A stretch of DNA of 52,526 nt from Myxococcales bacterium (GTDB lineage: Bacteria; Myxococcota_A; UBA796; GCA-2862545). Both the position numbers and the translations under genes were made by a program. Positions 43,106-49,732 of the stretch are shown one piece after another (within the stretch, counting starts at the first letter, position 1; each line of letters opens with the position of its first letter). The stretch is from assembly GCA_019634415.1 (NCBI GenBank), contig JAHQVJ010000049.1, positions 1-52,526 on the forward strand, written 5' to 3'. The notes beneath the pieces are model-generated. The model was not told where the DNA came from. It saw nothing but the letters and a program-made list of their open reading frames with translations, and did no database searches.

Positions 43106-43594
43106 ATGTGGATGATGTGGGCAGCCGTGAGCGCCGCCGAGCCCGTCGAGCCGCCAGTGACCGCACGTGTGGAGATGCGCGAGCACGAGGCAGACGCGCT
43201 GGCGGCGGTGCGTGCGTTCGTCGCCGACGATCTCCGAGGGATCCGACGCTCGGGAAGACGACTCGCGCGCCCCGACCCCACGCGAGGGCTCCCGCCGGCC
43301 GTCCTCCCCTTGCTCGAGTCCATTCGTCGCATCGGCGACCTGCTGTCCGAGACGTCCCAGGCGCGCGACGCCGCCGGACCCCTCGCCAGCTTGGCGGGAA
43401 CCTGCGGCGCCTGCCACGCCATCACCGGCGTGACTGCCGTGGCCCACCCCGCACAGACCTCGCTGGAGCGGTCGTTCCTGGCCGTAGCACTACGGGACGA
43501 GTCGCTGTGGCGCGACGCTCCGGACGAGCCAGCCACGAGCAGCTGGCCGCTCCGCGAGCGCGCCCTCCGCCAGCGCCTGGAGCGCCTGCCCTGA
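43106..43594 (+). CDS. Small mono-heme c-type cytochrome-like protein
   Basis: A 162-residue protein with a short signal MWMMWAAVSAAEP and one C-x-x-C-H (T-C-G-A-C-H-A, near residue 115) in an otherwise helical protein (AALAAVRAFVADDLRGIRRSG-type helices). It resembles cytochrome c' or periplasmic heme-sensor proteins. GGAGGAG SD, sigma-54 promoter. Converges on the CBS gene, with repeat copy C between them. Confidence 0.78.
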   Translation: MWMMWAAVSAAEPVEPPVTARVEMREHEADALAAVRAFVADDLRGIRRSGRRLARPDPTRGLPPAVLPLLESIRRIGDLLSETSQARDAAGPLASLAGTCGACHAITGVTAVAHPAQTSLERSFLAVALRDESLWRDAPDEPATSSWPLRERALRQRLERLP

Positions 43595-43601
43595 GCACCA
43601 T

Positions 43602-43671
43602 CCGGAATCCCGCGCGACTCCGTCGCGCTACCATTCCCTTGAGCCCTCGCCTTCGGCTGCGGGCCCTCCGG
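43602..43671 (+). repeat. 70-bp palindromic repeat, copy C (intergenic)
   Basis: CCGGAATCCCGCGCGACTCC... with the perfect hairpin GCGCGAC-tcc-GTCGCGC and a second imperfect CCC-TC-GCC-ttc-GGC-TGC-GGG hairpin. It fills the gap between the convergent stops at 43594 and 43675. The frame used in copies A and B is also open here. Confidence 0.85.
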
Positions 43672-43674
43672 TGG

Positions 43675-44502
43675 TCAGGAGGCCGACTCCGTCGGGAACA
43701 ACGCCTCCGTCTCCAAGGCTCGGAGGGTGGCCTCCAGCACGTCCCGGCGCGTCGCGATGCCAGCCACGAACCCTCGCTCGTCCAGCAGAGGCACGCTCCC
43801 CACCTTGTTCACCTTCATCCGCGCCGCCAGCTCCCGCAGCGACGTGCCGTAGGGCGCGGTGACGGGGCTCGCGAGGCGGAGCACCTGATCGAGCACCAGC
43901 TCCGGACGATGCCGCGCGTCCTCGGCCACCAGATCCCGCATGGACACCACGCCCACGATGTCTCCCCCGCGGGTCACGGGCACGTGCCGGAACCCGTGCT
44001 CGAGCATCAGCTCCAGGGCGGCAGCTGCGGGCTCCGCGTCCTCGAGGGAGGTCACGTCGCGCGTACCGTCCAGCGATGCGCTCAACATCGGGTCGAGGAC
44101 CTCCAGCGCCAAGGCCAGCACGTCGTGCTCCGACACCACCCCGATGGGGTGCGACCCCTCGTTCACCACCACCGCCGCATCCTGCCCCGTGGCCGACAGT
44201 CGGCGCAGCACACTGGTCACGTCGAGCTCGGGCCCGACCACCACGTCCGCCGGCACCGCCACGGCGCCACAGGTCAGCTCCTCGGCCCGTTGCTCGAAGG
44301 CCACCCAGCCCCGATCCACGTCCAAGAAGGCGCCCTGGCGAAACACCTCGCCGTCGTCCAGCAGCCCCACCAGCTCCCCCCGGGGGCCCACCACGGGCAG
44401 ATGGCGGATGGACAGCTGCACCATCCGGCGCGCGGCCTCGCGAATGGGCACGTCGAATCGCACGATCTCTGGATAGGGCGTCATCAGCTCGGTCACCAAC
44501 AC
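43675..44502 (-). CDS. CBS-domain protein (multi-CBS)
   Basis: A 275-residue protein with several CBS motifs: LVTELMTPYPEIVRFDVPIR, RHLPVVGPRGELVGLLDDGE, AAVVVNEGSHPIGVVSEHDV, FRHVPVTRGGDIVGVVSMRD, VGSVPLLDERGFVAGIATRR. It probably senses nucleotides. GTG 44502 was chosen because GGAGG lies five bases upstream and the sigma-54 promoter at 44525-44540 puts +1 twelve nucleotides before it. Stop 4 bp from repeat copy C. Confidence 0.82.
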   Translation of the reverse strand: MLVTELMTPYPEIVRFDVPIREAARRMVQLSIRHLPVVGPRGELVGLLDDGEVFRQGAFLDVDRGWVAFEQRAEELTCGAVAVPADVVVGPELDVTSVLRRLSATGQDAAVVVNEGSHPIGVVSEHDVLALALEVLDPMLSASLDGTRDVTSLEDAEPAAAALELMLEHGFRHVPVTRGGDIVGVVSMRDLVAEDARHRPELVLDQVLRLASPVTAPYGTSLRELAARMKVNKVGSVPLLDERGFVAGIATRRDVLEATLRALETEALFPTESAS

Positions 44503-44524
44503 GGGCACCTCCCGCCACAGGAGA

Positions 44525-44540
44525 TGCAGCTGCCATGCCA
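44525..44540 (-). promoter_or_regulatory. Sigma-54 promoter of CBS gene
   Basis: Minus strand TGGCATGGCAGCTGCA, GG-N10-GC. Predicted +1 at 44514, 12 nt before GTG 44502. Confidence 0.68.
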
Positions 44541-44545
44541 GCTGC

Positions 44546-45715
44546 CTACGGAGGCGCGCCGGGGGGAAGCCGCAGCGTGAAGCAGGCCCCACCCAGCGTG
44601 CCGCAGTGGTGCTCGAGCGTCCCGCCGTGCGCCAGGGCGATGCTCCGACAGATGGCGAGCCCCAGCCCCGTTCCCCCCTCCTTCGTGGTCACGAAGGGCT
44701 CGAACAGGTCGGCGACCTGCTCCTCGGAGATGCCAGGTCCAGAGTCGGTCACCCACAGCCGAAGCCATCCCCGCTCGTCGACCTCGGCACCGACCTCGAT
44801 GATGCCGGACTCCGGCGTGGCCTGTGCCGCATTGCGCAGCAAGTTCGTCAGCAGCCGAGCGACCATCTCCGGATCGAGGGACCAGGTGAGGTCCACAGGC
44901 TCCACCCGAACACGCACCTCGTGTGCCTGGGCACCATCCAGAGCCACTGCAGCCTCCACCAAGGCGCCGACCGACGAACACCTCGTCGAGGGCTCGCGCG
45001 GGCGTGCGTACACGAGCAGATCCGAGACCAGGGTACCGAGCTCGTCGAGTCGACCCTGGGCCAACGTGAGGGCACGACGCTCCCCGGAGTCCACCTCGAA
45101 GTGGGGCCGCAACACCTCCAGCACGCCGCGGACTCCCGCCAGGGGGTTGCGGATCTCGTGTGCGAGCACCGCCGCCATCTGGCCCATGCGGCGCAAGCCC
45201 GCCGTTCGCGCGAGCTCCGCGTTGCGCTCCGCCAGCTCCGTGAGGGAGGTCACCAGCTGCCGCGTTCGATAGGCGCGGTCGAAGCCCACGGCCGCCGCAT
45301 CGGCCAGGCCGCTGGCGAGATCGATGTGATCCGACAGGTGCTCGTCGGGCTCGGCCCAGCCCAGCAGCAGCAGCCCATACAGCCCGCCCCCCGACGCCAG
45401 CGGCAGGGCATGAACGGTACATGCCGCTTCGATCCGTCCCATCCCGTAGGTCCAGGTGTCCGATGCCATCAGATCGATGGGCTCCAGGTCCGCAGCAGTG
45501 CACCCGCGCGTCTGCGACAGCTGCAGTGCCCCGTCGTCCGTGGTGGTGTACACGGCGACCGCAACGGCACCTACGCTCCGCTCCACGGCGTCCGCGAGCT
45601 GTGCCGCGATCTGCCCGGGATCCTCTGCGTCGGCCACGGCACGGGCGAAGTGAACCATGGCGAGCACCGGCGTTTCCGTTGGGTCGGACACCACTCCTCG
45701 CTCACATCCCACCAC
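44546..45715 (-). CDS. GAF-domain histidine kinase
   Basis: About 389 residues. Residues about 20-170 form a GAF-like sensor (VAVYTTTDDGALQLSQ, LPLASGGGLYGLLLLGW). Then the kinase: A-H-E-I-R-N-P (H-box), NLLRNAAQATP, VTDSGPGI, GTGLGLAIC. Soluble. No receiver partner adjacent; Gram-negative stressosome operons are often accompanied by a two-component pair, and this gene is divergent to rsbR with 34 bp between starts. GTG 45715 follows directly after a stop; GTG 45694 or 45691 with AGGAG are alternatives. Confidence 0.83.
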   Translation of the reverse strand: MVGCERGVVSDPTETPVLAMVHFARAVADAEDPGQIAAQLADAVERSVGAVAVAVYTTTDDGALQLSQTRGCTAADLEPIDLMASDTWTYGMGRIEAACTVHALPLASGGGLYGLLLLGWAEPDEHLSDHIDLASGLADAAAVGFDRAYRTRQLVTSLTELAERNAELARTAGLRRMGQMAAVLAHEIRNPLAGVRGVLEVLRPHFEVDSGERRALTLAQGRLDELGTLVSDLLVYARPREPSTRCSSVGALVEAAVALDGAQAHEVRVRVEPVDLTWSLDPEMVARLLTNLLRNAAQATPESGIIEVGAEVDERGWLRLWVTDSGPGISEEQVADLFEPFVTTKEGGTGLGLAICRSIALAHGGTLEHHCGTLGGACFTLRLPPGAPP

Positions 45716-45749
45716 CTACGTTACCTCACCAACCCACGGAGAGGACCCG

Positions 45750-46670
45750 ATGCGCACTCAGTCCGATCCCCCGAGCCTCGATGCGCAGGCCCTCGAGGCT
45801 CGGCTGGCGTTCTTCCGCATCACGCCCGACGATCTGAAGCGACTGCAGGCGCTGCAGGTCTTCGCCCGCGAGTCCATGTCGGAGATCGTGGAGCAATTCT
45901 ACGACCACCTGCTGTCCCAACCGGAGACCCACGACTTCCTCGACGACCCTCAGGTCGTGGCGCGGCTCAAGGAAAAGCAGACCACGTACTTCCTGCAGAT
46001 CTTCGAGGGACGCATCGACGCCGAGTACGTTCGCAACCGACTCGAGGTGGGGGCCGTCCATGCTCGACTGTCGGTGCCCCCTCGCTGGTACATCGGGGCC
46101 TTCACCTGGTACCTGGAGCTCGTGCGAAGCGCGCTGGCGAAGCACGAGGACGACGTCGACGAGGCCCGGCAGGACTACGAGGCCATCGAGCGCGTCATGC
46201 ACTTCGACGCCTCCCTTGCCATGGACGCCTACATCCACGGGCACCTCGACGACAACCGGCGCCAGCGAGCGGCCATCCGCGAGCTCGCCACCCCCGTGAT
46301 CCGGGTGCACGACCGGGTGGTGATGCTTCCCTTGGTGGGCACGGTGGACAGCGCACGCGCCCAGCAGGTGATGGAGAGCGTGCTGACGGCGATCAGCCAG
46401 GAGCAGGCTCAGGTGCTCCTGCTGGACATCGCCGGGGTGGCCGTCGTGGACACTCAGGTCGCCGACTACCTGCTGAAGACCACCGACGCCGTGCGGCTGC
46501 TCGGCGCCCAGACCATCCTCACGGGGATCAGCGCCCAGGTGGCACGCACCATCGTGGAGCTCGGGGTGGACCTGTCCTCCCTGCACACCCGCAACACCTT
46601 GGCCGACGGCCTTCAGCTCGCCCTGTCGCTGCTGGGCAAGCGGATCACCGACGTCGCGGATCGACGCTAG
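45750..46670 (+). CDS. rsbR: RsbR-type stressosome protein with heme-globin sensor domain
   Basis: A 306-residue protein. Residues about 15-165 are a globin-coupled-sensor domain: SMSEIVEQFYDHLLSQPETHDFL, YVRNRLEVGAVHARLSVPPRWYI (split over the heme His104) and YIGAFTWYLEL; His104 is the expected proximal heme ligand. A STAS domain follows (about 183-300) with D234-T235 and T267, matching the two phospho-threonines of Bacillus RsbR (VVDTQVAD, VARTIVELG). It probably senses oxygen or redox through heme, as in Vibrio stressosomes. RBS GAGAGGAC. rsbS begins immediately after its stop. Confidence 0.86.
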   Translation: MRTQSDPPSLDAQALEARLAFFRITPDDLKRLQALQVFARESMSEIVEQFYDHLLSQPETHDFLDDPQVVARLKEKQTTYFLQIFEGRIDAEYVRNRLEVGAVHARLSVPPRWYIGAFTWYLELVRSALAKHEDDVDEARQDYEAIERVMHFDASLAMDAYIHGHLDDNRRQRAAIRELATPVIRVHDRVVMLPLVGTVDSARAQQVMESVLTAISQEQAQVLLLDIAGVAVVDTQVADYLLKTTDAVRLLGAQTILTGISAQVARTIVELGVDLSSLHTRNTLADGLQLALSLLGKRITDVADRR

Positions 46671-47027
46671 ATGCGCGTCGCCGTGCTCCGGATCCGCGGG
46701 CACCTGCTCGTTCCCGTTCAGGCCGATCTGGCCGACGACGTGGTGGAGCAGTTCCAGACGGGAGTGCTCGAGGCCATCGCGCGGGAGCGCGACCGGACGG
46801 GGGGGCTCATCCTCGACATCAGCGCGCTGGAGATCGTCGACACCTACGTCGCTCGCGTGCTCGCGGACACCGCGGCGATGGCCGCACTGATGGGACGACA
46901 GACCGTGCTGTGCGGCATGCGGCCCGAGGTGGCCGCCACGCTCGCCCAGATGGGCTACCCGCTGCGCAACCTACGGACGGCGCTGGACGTGGACGACGGG
47001 CTGGATCTGCTGGGCTTGCCCCGATGA
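46671..47027 (+). CDS. rsbS: RsbS stressosome STAS protein
   Basis: A 118-residue single STAS domain. I-S-A-L-E-I-V-D-T58-Y-V-A-R-V-L matches the phosphorylation loop of RsbS, with Thr in place of the Bacillus Ser59. ATG follows the rsbR stop without gap (TAGATG), so coupling is strong. RsbS and RsbR build the 1.8 MDa core that sequesters RsbT. Confidence 0.86.
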   Translation: MRVAVLRIRGHLLVPVQADLADDVVEQFQTGVLEAIARERDRTGGLILDISALEIVDTYVARVLADTAAMAALMGRQTVLCGMRPEVAATLAQMGYPLRNLRTALDVDDGLDLLGLPR

Positions 47028-47452
47028 TCGACTCGGTCGAGGTGCGCTCCTCGGAGCAGCTGCAGATCGCGAGCGAAGCCGACGTGGCGACCTATCGACG
47101 ACGCGCTCGCGAGGTGGCCATGGACCTGGGCCTGGACACCTTCGCCGTGGCAGCCATCACCACGGCGGCCTCGGAGCTGTCCCGCAACGCGCTGGTTCAC
47201 GGCGGAGGCGGCGTGGGCGACATCGAGTCCGTGCGTGGCGGTGGGCGGCTCGGGCTGCGGCTCCGCCTCGTCGACGAGGGGCCTGGCATTCCCGATGTGC
47301 AGCTGGCGATGCGTGGGGGCTTCACCACGGGCCGCTCGTTGGGCCTGGGGCTGCCGGGCAGCCAGCGCCTGGTGGACGAGTTCGACATCTGCAGCGAGCC
47401 AGGCAAGGGAACGACGGTGGAGGTGGTCAAGTGGGCGAGGTTCCGCCGCTGA
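47024..47452 (+). CDS. rsbT: RsbT-like serine/threonine kinase
   Basis: A 142-residue GHKL-type kinase: S-E-L-S-R-N-A-L-V-H-G (N box), D-E-G-P-G-I-P (G1 box), G-R-S-L-G-L-G-L (G2 box). It phosphorylates RsbS/RsbR and then leaves the stressosome to act on its target. The ATG overlaps the rsbS stop (ATGA). Confidence 0.88.
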   Translation: MIDSVEVRSSEQLQIASEADVATYRRRAREVAMDLGLDTFAVAAITTAASELSRNALVHGGGGVGDIESVRGGGRLGLRLRLVDEGPGIPDVQLAMRGGFTTGRSLGLGLPGSQRLVDEFDICSEPGKGTTVEVVKWARFRR

Positions 47453-48408
47453 GGATCGTCGACGAGGCCTCGGTGCACGTCGCACGCGACCTGATCAGGA
47501 GCTGCGCCTTGCAGGCCTCCCTCCCCGAGGTGGATCTCGAGTGGATGCTGCTGGCCGTGACGGAGCTCGCGCACAATCAGCTCGAGCACGCGACCGACGG
47601 GACCATTGGGTGCGATGTGTGCAGCCGGGCGGGCGTTGCGGGCATCGAGATCGAGGCCCGTGACGCGGGACCGGGAATCGAGCGCCCGAGCTCGGCCTTC
47701 GCGGGGCACCCGCCCACCAATGGGCTCGGGGTCGGGTTGGCGTCGATTCGTCGAGCCGCTGCCGAGGTCGACGTCGACATCCGGTTCGGCGAGTCCACCA
47801 CCGTGTTCGCCCGCCGCTTCGCCGACACCGTGCCCACGCACCCAGACGTGGCCATCCTGGGCAGAGGCTGCACGTCACGCAGTGGCGACCACGCGCTGTG
47901 GATCCGCACGGACGACGCCTTGCACATGGCCGTGGTGGACGGATCCGGCCACGGCGAGGCGGCGGCGGAGGTCGCCGCTCGGGCGGTGGAGCTGCTGCGC
48001 TCGCAGCTCACCGGTGGCGCCACCCACGTGGATGCACTCGCCGCTACGCACCAGGGTCTCCGTAGGTCGCGCGGGGCGGCGGCGACCATCGCGGTGTGGC
48101 GCCCCAGCGACCGCACCCTGGAGGTGGTCGGCGTAGGCAACGTGAGTGCCCACCTACACGCTGGCGACGGGACCTACCATGGCTTCGCCCCCAACGCCGG
48201 GATGCTCGGGCAGCACTACAACGAGCGGCCTCGAGTCCACCGGGTCTCCGTGGAACCCAGGTCCACGCTGGTGCTACACACCGATGGCGTGGCACCCCAT
48301 CTGGCCACCGAGCGGTACCGCGCGGGGCGCTCGGCCCTCCGCCAGGCAGAGGAATGCTTGTCGGCGGCACGGGACAACGACGATGCCTTGGTGCTCGTCG
48401 CGAAGTAG
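47431..48408 (+). CDS. Fused RsbT-like kinase + RsbX-like PP2C phosphatase
   Basis: A 325-residue protein. The first 140 residues are a second GHKL domain: TELAHNQLEHATDGTIG, D-A-G-P-G-I-E and G-L-G-V-G-L-A-S. The rest is a PP2C/SpoIIE phosphatase: M-A-V-V-D-G-S-G-H-G-E-A (metal Asp-Gly), ATIAVWRPSDRTLEVVGVGNVS, LVLHTDGVAPHL and D-D-A-L-V-L-V-A. RsbX dephosphorylates RsbR/RsbS and resets the stressosome. The fusion could combine kinase and phosphatase in one chain. ATG overlaps rsbT by 22 bp. Stop 1 bp from the convergent gene. Confidence 0.84.
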   Translation: MGEVPPLRIVDEASVHVARDLIRSCALQASLPEVDLEWMLLAVTELAHNQLEHATDGTIGCDVCSRAGVAGIEIEARDAGPGIERPSSAFAGHPPTNGLGVGLASIRRAAAEVDVDIRFGESTTVFARRFADTVPTHPDVAILGRGCTSRSGDHALWIRTDDALHMAVVDGSGHGEAAAEVAARAVELLRSQLTGGATHVDALAATHQGLRRSRGAAATIAVWRPSDRTLEVVGVGNVSAHLHAGDGTYHGFAPNAGMLGQHYNERPRVHRVSVEPRSTLVLHTDGVAPHLATERYRAGRSALRQAEECLSAARDNDDALVLVAK

Positions 48409-48409
48409 C

Positions 48410-48973
48410 CTACCGCTCCGCCACGGGCACCTCGGACCACATCACGCCCCTGAGTTCCCCCAGCTGGTACCCGAAGCCTGCGTCCGCAGGGTATCGCTCC
48501 TGCAGGGTCCGGGCGAGCTCCGGAGGCATGTCACGTCGATCGCCGTGGCACCGGATGCACGAGGCCTCCATCACCATGGGCACGACGGCACGAGCCACCT
48601 TGCCCCCTGGGGTGTCGGCCACGAAGGACGCCTGCTTCAGCGACTCCGCCGGGGCGTCCTGGTGCTCCGTCAACCACTCCTGGACCCAGGGCGGCCCCAC
48701 GTTCGCAGGGTTGCGCAGCCTCGAGGACGTGTAGCCGACGCGCCGCTGACGGCGGTGACCGTTGGTCATGGGCCCACGCGCCAGGGTGGACTCCTCGATG
48801 GAGCAGGCCGTCAGCGCCTCGTCGGGCGCCGAGGGCGCCACGGAGCGCACCATGCGTGCGCGGTAGCTGTGGTGCGTGTCCACCACCAATGCCTCGGCGC
48901 GTTCGAGGGCAGCACGTTCCTGTGCGCCAGGCAACGAGCAGCCGCCGAGCAGGGCCAGCCAGATCGCGCTCAC
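48410..48973 (-). CDS. DUF3365/Tll0287-like heme lipoprotein
   Basis: A 187-residue protein. Short signal MSAIWLALLGGCSLPG with lipobox G-G-C. The Tll0287-like pattern is present: R-A-E-A-L-V helix, an N-terminal helix bundle, TSSRLRNPANVGPPWVQEWL, then C-I-R-C-H-G (C-x-x-C-H) and a C-terminal tail G-E-L-R-G-V-M-W-S-E-V-P. Members bind heme c and often sit as sensor domains; here it is lipid-anchored on its own. GTG start overlaps the stop of a small upstream reading frame (GTGA). Ends 1 bp from the stressosome operon. Confidence 0.78.
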   Translation of the reverse strand: MSAIWLALLGGCSLPGAQERAALERAEALVVDTHHSYRARMVRSVAPSAPDEALTACSIEESTLARGPMTNGHRRQRRVGYTSSRLRNPANVGPPWVQEWLTEHQDAPAESLKQASFVADTPGGKVARAVVPMVMEASCIRCHGDRRDMPPELARTLQERYPADAGFGYQLGELRGVMWSEVPVAER

Positions 48974-49029
48974 GAGCCCAGCCCAGACCGCTGCACGGTC
49001 GTCCCCATCACGAAGTCCTCCTGGTTCAT
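48970..49029 (-). CDS. Candidate 19-residue translationally coupled leader peptide
   Basis: ATG 49029 (MNQEDFVMGTTVQRSGLGS) has a very strong SD (AGAGGAGGAG) and its stop overlaps the GTG start of the DUF3365 gene (GTGA). An in-frame ATG at 49089 gives 39 residues and lies exactly at the +1 predicted for the sigma-54 promoter at 49100-49115. No hits by eye. Confidence 0.45.
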   Translation of the reverse strand: MNQEDFVMGTTVQRSGLGS

Positions 49030-49099
49030 CACTCCTCCTCTGTACGCGGCAGGCTTGGGCGCCTCGTCCTGCTCGAGTTCGCTAGCCATGTGCGAGGAA

Positions 49100-49115
49100 T
49101 GCATCTGCCGTGCCA
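49100..49115 (-). promoter_or_regulatory. Sigma-54 promoter of DUF3365 gene
   Basis: Minus strand TGGCACGGCAGATGCA. Predicted +1 at 49089, 60 nt before ATG 49029. Confidence 0.68.
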
Positions 49116-49159
49116 CGCCACACGCGCACACAGCACGCAGAAGACCGGCCTTTCGTGTG

Positions 49160-49181
49160 ATCGCACACACGTCGGTGTGCG
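49160..49181. promoter_or_regulatory. Perfect dyad TCGCACAC-N6-GTGTGCGA, probable enhancer site
   Basis: 8-bp arms, 6-bp spacer. The half-site is repeated once more to the left (TCGTGTGA at 49152-49159 region). It sits 81 bp upstream of the +1 at 49089 and 91 bp upstream of the +1 at 49261, the right distance for a sigma-54 activator serving both divergent promoters. The remainder of the 49030-49285 gap holds only the two promoters. Confidence 0.6.
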
Positions 49182-49234
49182 ACCTCACGCCGGCTGCTGG
49201 ATGTCGGGTTCCAGCCCAGGGGCCCCCAGCCACA

Positions 49235-49250
49235 CGGCACGGATGTTGCT
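49235..49250 (+). promoter_or_regulatory. Sigma-54 promoter of attachment protein-DUF6920-activator operon
   Basis: CGGCACGGATGTTGCT, GG-N10-GC, TTGC intact. Predicted +1 at 49261, 25 nt before ATG 49286. Confidence 0.68.
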
Positions 49251-49285
49251 GACACCCCAGGAGAATCGATTCCCGGGAGTCCCGC

Positions 49286-49723
49286 ATGCACGTCATGATC
49301 GTCGCCGACGCCGCTCGAGCCCGCTTCTTCACGGCGGACGCCGAGCTCGAGCAGCTGGAGGAGGTCGCGCACCTGGAGCACCCCGAGGGACGCTTGCACG
49401 GTCGCGAGATCTACACCGACGGACACGGCAGGCGCTCGGGCGCCTCCCTCGATCCCCACACCGAGCGCAAGCAGAGCACCGACGACGCGTTCGCGCGACG
49501 CGTGGCCACGGAGGCGACGCGCTGGCAGGAGCAAGGGGAGCGCTGGATCGTCGTGGCCCCTCCAGCCTTCCTGGGCCGACTGCGCACCCACCTCTCCCCG
49601 CAGATCGCAGGACGGGTGGTGGCGTCGGTCCACAAGGACCTCACCCACGTGCCCGTGCACGACCTGGGCCACGCAGTCCGCCGCGCTCTGCCTCCTCTGG
49701 CGGGCCTCGGCTTTCACCCCTGA
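49286..49723 (+). CDS. Host attachment protein family (eRF1-like baeRF fold)
   Basis: A 145-residue protein: MHVMIVADAARARFF, HLEHPEGRLHGREIYTDGHGR, F-A-R-R-V, RWIVVAPPAFLGRLRTHLS, K-D-L-T-H-V-P. This is the pattern of the host-attachment/baeRF family, first noticed as needed for attachment to host cells but related to peptide release factor eRF1. Actual role unknown. ATG has GGGAG upstream. First gene of the operon with the DUF6920 protein and the sigma-54 activator. Confidence 0.8.
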   Translation: MHVMIVADAARARFFTADAELEQLEEVAHLEHPEGRLHGREIYTDGHGRRSGASLDPHTERKQSTDDAFARRVATEATRWQEQGERWIVVAPPAFLGRLRTHLSPQIAGRVVASVHKDLTHVPVHDLGHAVRRALPPLAGLGFHP

Positions 49724-49732
49724 GGGGCCCAC

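Noticed and set aside
45638..45653. CGGCACGGGCGAAGTG as a sigma-54 promoter for rsbR
   Set aside because: The -12 element is GT instead of GC and the distance to the start is about 100 bp, unlike the other eight sites.
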